Assembly: GCA_002633005.1 (NCBI GenBank) | Contig: NMRA01000001.1 | Location: forward strand, 2,980,997-3,044,996 | Source of the DNA: Phoronis australis | Lineage: Eukaryota > Phoronida > Phoronidae | Length of the DNA: 64,000 bases | Reading direction: 5' to 3' | Shown here: positions 33,612 through 44,600 of the stretch, one piece after another | How positions within the stretch are numbered: the first letter of the stretch is position 1 | Layout: each line of letters opens with the position of its first letter | The notes under the pieces: generated by a model | Seen by the model: the letters and a program-made list of their open reading frames with translations, nothing else | The model's database searches: none | What the model was told of the DNA's origin: nothing | Position numbers and translations under genes: made by a program

Positions 33612-34023
33612 CCCCTGAAAGCCCGATGTTGCATATATGCAACAACAAAATTTCATCCAACATTTCTCTACCTAATAGTCATCAAAATTGAACAAATAAG
33701 ACACCTCTGAGTTCTCTGTTACTATTACGCTACAAATGAACCAATGTTTTAAAAAATACTTACCATAAATCGCGAAAGTTTACAAATAAAAATCCAGATC
33801 CTCAACAAAGTATTCACACGGCAGCCATCTTGAAATTCTTGATGTTTGCTGTTTTACTTTTACACACCAGATGGCTCTGAAACTCAACTGATTTGTGTTG
33901 CAAATATGCAACAATGGGTCTTGATGGTTGCAAACAATATTTTGTGTCACTCCATGCATTTCCAAGGGTTTTTTGAGCCTCCCAAAAAAATGTTGCATAT
34001 TTGCAACATGGGGCCTTCTGGGG
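33612..34023. mobile_element. piggyBac-like MITE with palindromic TTGCATATATGCAA ends
   Basis: Left: CCCCTGAAAGCCCGATGTTG then CATATATGCAAC. Right, as complement: CCCCAGAAGGCCCCATGTTG then CAAATATGCAAC, followed outside by TTAA (34024-34027). The terminal repeats are about 33 bp. TTAA at one end and CCC termini fit piggyBac; the left TTAA is mutated. A third GTTGCAAATATGCAAC lies inside at about 33897. Confidence 0.65.
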
Positions 34024-35016
34024 TTAAATGACATTCGGCAGCTTTTTATTTATTAGAGGAGTACACTTAGTAATTTTAGAATGACTAACGCTGTTTCTCT
34101 TGGCGCACTATTAGAAAGACTTGACAAATTAGTTACCCTTGTATCTGTAGGGATGCGTACGATGGACCAACACTCTGTGCTATTCTTGTCAAAACAATAC
34201 AGGTATATTTACACGTGACATTGGGAGCGTATTCATAATTCCATTGAAGCCATCGTCATGTCTTGATACTGTGTTTTTGTACGTAGCTAATAGTGTAAAT
34301 TTTCGACCGTTCCGAACATAACTTTTTGAAACCCTCTGTAAAATTTGTAGTGCCAACTAATTCCACATGCTGGTGAATTTCTTATTTTTATTTCATTGTT
34401 ATCATTTTTATTTATTGTAATATTTACAATGAGGGTAGCCCCATCAGTTTTCATTGCTTTCCATGGGGGTCCTCAGTAAAAACATATACAAAGACAGTAA
34501 GACAAATATTAATGTTTGTATTTGACCTGTTGCTTCAACGCACTATACTATTGTGCTATGAGGCGAAACGAGCATAGTTCGTTCTGGCCTATACCCCGAC
34601 TAGTTCAGAGAACTCCACTGATTGACTAAAAGAAAAAGGTTTCAGCTGATGTATTGTATTTTATTTATTTTTTTGAAAAGCTGTACCAAGGGTAAGCAAA
34701 ATTTGAAACGCCGTGATTTGCAAAGCAATGCCTAATTACATGTAGGCCTCAGTGATGCACTGGACGGTGTCCGAACATTCCACGCAGAGCAGACCATAGT
34801 AATCACTCAGAAATGATTTAGGCGCTCGAATGGTGTTGCACCATAAAGTGATCGCCATCGCGGCAGTGCAAGATACCACAATATTTGCTGCGATATCAAC
34901 GACCTGCATTTGTACTGCTGCCTGTTGCGTATAATAAATAACTTTATCCGGCTCAGCTCTACACTCTTTCCCATTGTTACGAGTTGTGAAACCGTTCACT
35001 GACTAAGCAGAGACCT

Positions 35017-35397
35017 GCGCCCGGAATCTAATCTTTTTGCTCGAAATGAAACTCGATTATTTTTGTCATTTTCTGTTCTTCTTTTTGCGAACTCAAGTAA
35101 AATATCTATCAAGTGATCAATGCCTTACGCGGATAACGTTTTAATCCTAGTTTACACTTTCTGATTCCAGCATTAAGGCTAAAACTTTGAGCCTGAACTC
35201 GAAATTTCGGATTTTTACTCGAATTTGTAGCACGAATATAGAGGTCATCAAGAACAAACTTGGACTAGAAACTCACGTGCGTAAACAATAATGAACTCGA
35301 CCACAGGCTGATAGACTCATATACTGAGTTAGCACAAAAGTAGACTGAACAAAAGTGACAAAAATAATTTCGAGTAAAAAGATTTGACCCCGGCCCG
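35017..35397. mobile_element. MITE with AATCTTTTTRCTCGAAA ends next to the LRRC74A 3' end
   Basis: Left: AATCTAATCTTTTTGCTCGAAA (from about 35025), then ATTATTTTTGTCA. Right, as complement: TCAAATCTTTTTACTCGAAA then TTATTTTTGTCAC. The left arm has a 10-nt insertion. Several internal ACTCGAA motifs. Ends 56 bp from the LRRC74A stop codon, so it may lie in or supply the 3'UTR. Confidence 0.6.
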
Positions 35398-35452
35398 GGT
35401 CTTCTTCACTCGCTGATGACCGTCTGCCACGTGGACACTGCTGTACCCGGCG

Positions 35453-35660
35453 TCACGAATTTAGTGAGAGCGATGTCACAATATCGTTATCATGTGACTT
35501 GGCTACGTAATCGTCAAGTTCTGATATGTCTCTTTTAAGTACTGTAGTCTGCAACAGTGGGTTGTTCTCAGCTTCCTCCTGTTTCCGCTGGTTGTCGTCT
35601 TTTACTGTTCTTAGGAGCCGTTGTGTCTCTTTATTTTTCTTGTCACCGTCTAGCAGCTCC
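35453..35660 (-). CDS. LRRC74A: LRRC74A exon 11: charged C-terminus and stop
   Basis: Acceptor tttgtag; begins by completing Gly, then ELLDGDKKNKETQRLL, a Lys/Glu/Gln-rich probable helix, and ends NDIVTSLSLNS with stop TGA at 35455-35453. No clear poly(A) signal is seen before the adjacent MITE. Confidence 0.85.
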
Positions 35661-38600
35661 CTACAAACACGAAAAGCAATGTCTTGTGCAATAACAACCT
35701 GAGTGGAGAAATCGAGTTATTTTTTCAAGATATATGTTTTGAGACAATATCAACACAATTTCGGTGCAAACTACCGAAACGAGTAATGACGTCAGTACTG
35801 CTGTACAAGCAGATCCAAGCTCTCAAATCTTTTCAAGATGGAAGTCATTTCCTAGATAGCCGTCTTGATACGAACTTTTCTTGCTAAAGAATTGAATGTC
35901 AAGAACCTCTAGAAACGACCAGAAGCAACATGCAAGTTGAGCGTCAAGCCCACGCTCCACGAACGACTTAGGGAAACAAAATGACCTTTCATAAACTGAC
36001 CCGTAATCTATTTCGCCGTCTCCATCTTTATCCAACTTTATCATCAGTCTGTCAATCTGCTGATCGTTCAACTCGATGCCGGCGCTCTAAAACAATACCA
36101 ACCATAAGGGATCATTTGCAAATTTGCAGTCATGAAATTCTTGTTGCATGAACAACTGTGTGTGTATAAATAAAGGTAACAAGCAAATATATAGTGCATT
36201 GTGAGTCCAAATTAAGGCGTTGTTAAAAAATAATTTTGGATTAAGACCATTATGTAAAACGACCTGGCTAAAAACCAAAACTTTGCGAGATTACGCGAGA
36301 TATTACCGTGTATTTTAAAAGAGAACACGTGAATTTGGCTAGATTTTAGCTAAGTCCTAGCATAGGTCCTAGCGTTACTGAACGCACACCTGGTTTAAAA
36401 TTTGGCTACCTTAGTGTATTATCTTATACAAAATGAATAATTCATTCGTTTTTTTTGTTTTGTTTTGTTTTGTTTTGTTTCACCAAAATACGTGTACGAG
36501 CCAAGTAAACGGAAAGGCGATCAGAAACGGGAGACACGAAGTGAACTGAATAAGAAAAGGCCAAATACGTTGCAGCAACTGTTTTGTACTTTTACTTTAT
36601 CAAAAATGTCACCACTCAGTAGAATGACAAAAGGCTCTTCAAAAAACAATGTAGGAATTCTTAACGTTTTATGTACCGGTAATCTTGTTTGAAAATCATT
36701 TTTGTGGGGAAATAGTGCTCATTAGGCCTATCCGCGTGAGCAAACAATTAGCTGGGTCAAATAATTTTAGGTTTGCTGAGTGAGTTAAGCGTTCCAACGA
36801 AGGGTCTGATTACCATACCTGAACTCCAAGTACAAACTCCTCTTTGCTAACAGACATGCTGTTGTCTTTGTCGAACTGGCGGAACAGGTCGATTAAACGT
36901 AGGCCGTTGGCTTGGGCGTAACGTTTTAGTATTGTCATCGGGTCGCGTTCGAATGCTGCCTCAAAGTCGTACTGTAATCACAAATATGAAATGAATGGGG
37001 ACTCTTGCACACTATGATGGCACAGCCGACAGCCAAAGGTTGTTCAAAGACAAGTCGCATGGATAATGGTTAGGTAACGCCAACAACAAGGTTGACTCCC
37101 AGTGGTAAGTTCATTTCCCTTGTAAGTCGAACATGTTAATGTTTCACTAAATTGTCATGGGCTTGTTTCACTAACTTTACGACGCTTTGTTACACACGGT
37201 TTAAGTGGTGACTTGCCACAAGTCGTATGTTTTGGTGGTCACCTTTTCAATTCTGTACAAAAAGCGTCGTAAAGTTGGGCATTTCACATTTTAGAAGATT
37301 ATGTGGAATTGATTACTTTCCCCAAAATGACCTAAAACTTTTACACTGGCAAATTGAGCATGAGACTAGTTTATTGTTTCGATAACATTAGAAATATGTG
37401 AATTTACAAGATCTCTACAGGTACGTTTAACTGTGTCAGTTCCTACATAGTTCATTTCAAAACTTTTTCAGTGAAATTGCCTCTGCATTCATGTTGAATA
37501 TTCGTGACAAACAACATACCTGTACAATGTGAGCGGCACCCAGGCGCTCCCTTGTGATGGGACCGTGAACTATTTCTAGGTTCGGCTTCTTTTCTTCAAG
37601 TTTAAATTTTAAGTCCAAAAACGGAGCACTTACAAAAACTTCCTGAAGGAAAACACGAAATGCACAACATTAATGATCTGGGAGCTATAAACTGCAAACG
37701 AGCTATGCAGGACGTGCAGCATGCGTGACTTTACCACGCCCACTTGCTCTGTGAAAAGGTTTATTTTCTGGCAAAAGTTTCGACGAAGGGTGTCCTCTTT
37801 AAAAAAAATCTCAAGGAAGAGTTTCTTTTCTGATTTCACTGCCTATAAAAAGTTTCACTTTGGGAGTTTAAAACTTCATAAAGAATTTCCCTTTACAACA
37901 ACAAAAATCAACAGGAGAGTGTTAATTTTTAAAATTTTGGTTTCAAAGGACCCAACAAGCTTAGTTATATATGACAACGTATCTCTTCTTGTACTGTTTC
38001 AGTATTAATGGGTTCAGATACAGCTGTCTACAAATCCTTACGGAAGAATCACGTTTAAGAAATTAACCATGCAAAATGGTGGCGTTTTTTCACATAATTC
38101 TTTGAAATGGTGACTATTCATGGAAGTTACGTGCGCAGCAGCAACTTCTCATCAAAATACAGTCGAGTACTCCTCCCCTCGGGTTAATAGCTACTGTGAA
38201 GAGATTATATAGGCCCTGTGTGAAGAATTCAACAGGGCTGCCGTGGAGATCAGAAAATTTAAACACAGAAGTTAAAATTCATTTTGTCATCAAAATAGGC
38301 ACCGCGCCTGTGTTGTAAGGTTATTGCCGGTGAAAAAAAATGAGACCAAACAATTTATGACCACGTATTTTATCTAAGTTGGCTGAAGAAAATGTCTAAT
38401 ATATAAACTTTGTGAATTGCAGTGAAAACATTTAGCATATTACACTACTTCAAATTGATTCATGAATATTTTAAGTAATTAAATTGCATCTCGTTACAAT
38501 CAATTTGTAACTGAACACTCACCACTAAATCTAGATATTCGATTCCTGAATTTTCGTTCACATTTATCGACTGTAGTAATGTAAACGCCCCGGAAGCCTC

Positions 38601-41600
38601 TAAAGGATTGTTTCCGACCTGTGTAAAAGCGAAAAGAACATCTGCACGAATTGATTTTTGGAATTAAATATTGAAGTGACGTGATGTCTCGCGAGGATCG
38701 TCAAGGGATCTCCGTAAAGGTATACAACAGACTGATCCTTGGAATAACTCGGGTATTTTCGTAGCCTTAAATTTCTTCTCGGAGGCGACCTTTACCTGCA
38801 CATGAATCGACTTCAGTCATACGCCAATCGTTTTGCAGCTTGAAAGTCACGTGATTGGAGTCCGCTCATGCGCATATAACGTTGACCTCCGAAGGTAATT
38901 TTGAGGCTACGAAAATACCCTAAGTGCTCTGGTTATGATGCAAGCATTGAGCTCCCCTGTTTCGTCAGTCATATTCCGTCTAGTCCTGAGTCCAGTGCGT
39001 GATGTGAAGTCAAAAGAACAGAAGAGACGCCCACTGCAAAGCTTTCATCTAAGATTCCATAAGAAAAAAACAGACGCTGATTTATCAGCACGGGTTCTTA
39101 ATTTTAACATAAGTTCAATTTGAGAGAGTAGGGTTATTGGGCCAAAACACCAAAAAGACACCAAACAGTTTCACTGACTAAACCACCTGTGTTTAACATA
39201 TAGTTCAAGTGTTGCATTTCTGACGTTTTATAAATATTCCACGATGAAGTCATTGCGTTCATGATAATTCGGAGCCTGGTGGTGAAGCAATCGGTATCTT
39301 TAAGGTGTGATTTAAAATTTTAAATTAATGTTAGATCGTCTTTACCCGTAGCACTTTGAGATCTTCGTTCACCATGGTTCCCTTAGCGAGACCCATAGCG
39401 CCCTCAAACGGAATCCTGTTCCAACTGAGATCAAGTTCTTTGAGACATCGATTAGCAATCAAAGCTTTTCCAATTGCTTTCGTTCCTTCTTCGGCAAAAC
39501 CGTTCATGCTTACGTTGAGGTACTTTAATCCAATGTTTTCCTGTAAAACGTTTAGGGGAATTTCTCAAAGCATTATATTCCTTTCACTGAAGTATTCTGA
39601 AATTAAAGTCAATGTAGTAAGGAACACTATCCTTACACTAAGAACGACTTCCGGTTGACTGGGTATCGTCTTAAATTAAAGGCACTCTTTCCTCTTCATT
39701 TTAAGTAAAAATTTTATAAAACGGATTTTAAAGTTACTTCAGTCGAAACTTAAGCCCAAATAATGCTGACTCGTGCATTATGGGGGAAAGCAGTAAAGTG
39801 AAGTAGTTTTGAATACAATTTCTAACTCGCGGGACTCTCTGGGTTTCCGAGATCACTTACTCTTGTTAAGACTCAATATGAGGGGGCGAACGTGGAAAGC
39901 GAAGCGACCTCGGAGAAATCAGGTGGTAACTGTTATCAATGCAAAATGCGCCATCTTGAAACTTACGGCTAAACCATCAGCCAAAGCCAATGCCCCGGTG
40001 CCCCGGATATGGTTCCAGGCGAGGTCAAGAAGTTCTAAACTTTCGTTATTCCCTAACGCCGTCTTCATGGCAACAATTGTCCTCTCCCCTATGTGGTTGT
40101 TTCGTAAATACAAGAAACGAAGTGTGCTGTTAGCCTGCAAATAGTAGAAAGAGGTGAACTAGTTGACAAAGAAACTTGGATCACAGTTGCAACTCTCTGG
40201 GTAATTACGTACACTGTTTCCATTCAATAAACTCCTCGTGAAATTCATTCCGAATTATCACGAAACTATGTACCATGAAAATATGATGTGGTTTTACATG
40301 GTTACATACCTTTAATAGCTTACCTTTATGGGCGTAAATGAAAGACCTGGTTGTCTTGTTGAAACGGTCAATGATCGACATCCTCGAACAAGGCGTAACA
40401 CGTACGGATATCGAACCTCTAACTCATTTTTACCCTGACTAAGATTTTTAAAATTAAATTAATTATTTAAAGGTAATATTGCGTTTATAGTTCTACATGA
40501 AATTTATATTTCGATTTTGATATCCTTGGTGACACGTCTTTCCTAGTTTGTTGACACTGTGAACAAAATACCAAAGTTTTAAAAATACTTACGTCTAGCA
40601 TTGCAGATAACCCTTCGCCTACTCTGTCGTGCATTTCATTTCCAGAGATGTCAAGTTTATTGATTGTGTTGTTATCACACAAAAGTCGGAGCAGTCTTTC
40701 TACGCCATCACTGCCTATCGAATTTTCAGGGATAATCTACAAGAAACACGATTAAAATACTGCTCTCAACAAGATTTCCTGCCATATGGTTTACAGCTTA
40801 TTATAAACTGATGACCATTGCGAGAGTATTGAATTAAGTTTTTAAGATAGGGTTCCTGCAAAAACCAAGGATTACGGTGGGGACATTTTCGGCGACTGAG
40901 GGGAAAGATTTGTGACGACCGGGAGGAGCGGGGTCGAAAATCGGAAGGGCGTTGAGAAGAGGAACCTCAAATTTATTTCAGCGGTCCCAGATTTCCTGAG
41001 ACTCAGGGTCCCTGCGAAACCTTGCTTCGGCAGTGTTGAAACATGTCCAGTGATTATTTCAGTGTAATCCGACCACTGGATTACATGTTGCCTAAAACTT
41101 TAATGAGATTACATCTTATACTTGATAAAGCCACGCGCGTTTTACTTGTACGGTAAAAGCTTTACAAATCCTGTGGCTTTGTGAAAGTGTTGCAATGCGG
41201 GAAAATTAAAGGGGCGGTAAACCCATGCCTTCTGTTAGGTCACATAATTAAAGGGGCAGTAAACCCATGCCTTCTGTTAGGTCACATAATTATTCTGGGC
41301 TTGTAATTTGCTTCGGACCATCTCGGGCCTCGCCACGGCTTCAAAAGTCAAATCTCAGTAGATAGCGTAGTTAACTTACCAAGTCACTGATATACAAATT
41401 TTCTTTTAACATAGTACACAGATGCATGGCTCCGTCTTCTCGTATATCATTGCCTTCCAGGTTGATCCTTTCGATTGTTGTGTTCCACTGCAATAATAAT
41501 TAGTTAAAGTTTTATATAACTTCAACTGCTGTTGATGTTGTACACAGATTTTTCGCCACAATCATTGTCTCGTGTAATCTTCTGTCTCAATATGCAATTC

Positions 41601-44600
41601 AGCTACTGGAACACGAAAAACAAAGAGATTAGACAAAAAGTGTTCAATTTTACTTGATCATAATTGATTGCGTCCTCGCAAACCGCCTTCAGAAATTCAC
41701 TAGCACGTCCAAAGAGTTTTCATCTTACCCACACCAAAGCTAATTTAATCAGTGTCTACTCGTTTACCTCTAACGGAGTTGACATTGCCTTTGTTCCATT
41801 CGGCCCTAACCCATGGTGCTTCATGACAAATTCTCTGTCTTCGATGTGCCGTATGAAGTACGAGACGGGGATGGCACCAACTTTTTGACATTCATCAATA
41901 TAGGTGCCGGCCCCTGAGAGGCGGCGGATCTCGTCTCTTTCGTCTGAAAGTAGTATGAGACTAAACGTTTGAAATCTTTTGAACCAACGAGTGAAGTGAA
42001 AGGGGCAATACTTTTGGCTGGGTACCGTCATTCGAGGGCTGATGTAATAATGTTTCAGCATTGATTCTCATCCGAACACCTCGATCGCAGTATTTTCGTA
42101 GGCTCAGAGATACCCTGGGAGGTGGAACATTACCTGCGCATTTGTTGGCTTCAGTAATACGGTAAATCATTTTCCAACTTGAAAGTCACATGACTTTTGA
42201 TTGAAGTCCACGCTCGTGCAGATAATGTTCACCTCCGAGGAGCTACGAAAATACCCGAGGTGTTCGGGATGCATCAGATTGAGCTTGTGTCATTTCTGCT
42301 ACACTGTCCAAAGCAACCTGGGATAAAGTACAGCGCGATCATGATCAATACAAAATTTTAACAGGATCTAGCCCAGCCCCCGGCCTAGAATACACGTTGA
42401 AGCATCCAGTACACATTATTAGTCATATCCCACAGACACAGCAGTCTCAAAAGCACTGAATCCGGAGAGCCATGTCAGGTCTCATTTCGAGGTACGTGAG
42501 ACAAAATGCGATGTACATGATAATCTGCCGTTAATATCCATCTTGTCAGTCATTGTTTGTCGAATGAGGGTGATTAGAAATTCAGTGGTGACTACAGAGT
42601 TTTTCCTTAGCGCGTATTTCAAAAATAGTTAATTTTGTGATTTTTTCTGGAAATTCACTCCGAACTCTTTGAGCGCATGCGCGCTCATCAGAGGTGGAAA
42701 ATTTGAAAACTGTATTGAGATGAAAGAGTTTATATTTCGTCTGGGTTTCAAAGATAATGAATCTGACGATTTTCTCCAGAAATTCTTGCAATATTCAAAG
42801 TGAATAACTCAGATTAGCCTTCCCAAGCAGTAGATAAGCCACCATCTGTAAAAATACATTTTAGTATTTTTACGATTTTTCGCGTTCTATGCCCCTTTAA
42901 GGTATTTTATAAATGCTACGCAGGATACTAGAAAAATGTTCAAATTGGGCTAACTTCAGAACATCATATCTCAAAAATGGCTGATCGGATACTATCGGAT
43001 ACTATCGGATACTTTCAGATGCTATGCTTTGTGCACCCTTTTTAAAACGTTTTACTTTTGCATGAGAAGCTGTCAAAAATTAGGACTTCTATGATTTTCT
43101 GAAAAACCCTAATGTTCCAAAAAATGAAAACGAAAGATATTTTTTTAGAAAACCGTAACCGCGTTTTTGATGTCTCATCGAGAACCTTTACATCAAATAA
43201 AATTTGATCATGTTGCTGATATCGGTGTTTTGATGTCAATGTGTTTTTTGTCAAATTTCACTAACAAGACATGGTCACACGACCCAACAAATGGTATATT
43301 GGTAGAAAGTCAAAATTCAAAAAGCTTTTCTACTCTCAGAAAATGCATACTTTTATTCAGTTTAAATCTATATTTAACTAAACACACACACTTGCAGGTC
43401 CGACAAGAGACAACCTTTCATAAGAGTAGGTGTATTCGCCACGTTGTCGTGAACAGTCGTGTTGCACGGTCGTCGGCTGTATACAACCTTCATAAACCTA
43501 AGCCTATGAAATCTTTGGTTTTACTTATATTTAATACATGTATGTTTTTAGCCTTTAGGGCACAACAATCTAAACATTACCTTAGGCACGTTACAGACCG
43601 ATCGATCATTGCATTATCGTACTATTTAGAGTCAAACAGACTGTGAACGAGGATAACTTACAGAAAGATTGTTTAACCAAGAACCTAGCTAGCTCTCGTG
43701 GGTTGCATTTTGTTTGGGTTGATTCGTGATTTTTGCTTGTTTCTTGACGTTGATGGCCCCACTAAATCCGTTGTGTATACGCATAGAGTTTCTATTGTTA
43801 AATCAACCTCACAACATATCGTGCAGATTTTCGTTCGGAGTCAGTAACTTCACGCACTAATACGGTGAAATCAAATCCCCGGTCATTCGAAACTAATTTC
43901 AGTCATGAGAAATTATAAATCAGGCTTGATTTCCCCCAAAACTAAAGTCAAATCTAAACTATCAAAAATACAGGACCTAAAACGCGGGTAATGGCTATCC
44001 CTGTTAACATGCTCGTCGTCAGCTAAATAACGCCGGAAGCAGTGAACCATACATTGCATTTTATGTTGTCGTTGCAGCGACGCATGTTTTGTTTGTTGTC
44101 AAAAGACACACTTGCACTATTCTAAACTTTTCATTCAAATGGCTTCACGGAGGAGTACCCCTTTCTAATAATTCACATGTATTAGCCGGGAAAATTACAT
44201 GTCTCTTTGAACTCTGCTATAAAATAAACCCATCGCTTTAAACATTCAGCTACGCGTATTTTTGTTACCAAAACAAAGAATTGTATTCATCATATCGGGT
44301 GAATAAAAATTTTTCAACTTGGTTCTTCGTACATCTTAACATGACAGTTCCTTGATCGGTATGTAAAAATTACCGATGTTCGCCGATGAATCATCAGTTT
44401 AAAAGATTTGCTAGTGTCTATTTCAGCCAAATATCGTTGTGAATTCGCAGTAAATCGTCGTGAGAAAGACAACAAGCTTTCACCTTACTTTAGACTGAAT
44501 TTTATTCTTCAGATAACATAGGATAATTTGAGTTTCCGAGAGGTGTGCAGATCATCACAATAACTGCTTATACGAATTAATCAGCCCATACATTTGAAAT

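Larger units (their letters stand above)
28129..35452. other. Intergenic region between the TspO-like and LRRC74A-like genes
   Basis: Holds a MITE copy (30301-30440), a LINE tail (30472-31357), a poly-C tract with an N gap (31505-31640), a tRNA-like repeat (32387-32462), an ambiguous base at 33389, a piggyBac-like MITE (33612-34023) and a further MITE (35017-35397). A block at 34645-34735 recurs at 60607-60705. No host gene recognised. Confidence 0.6.

Noticed and set aside
43167-43646. 159-codon plus-strand open frame in the large LRRC74A intron
   Set aside because: No domain, no start context, biased AT-rich composition and no splice logic. Possible, but not supportable.
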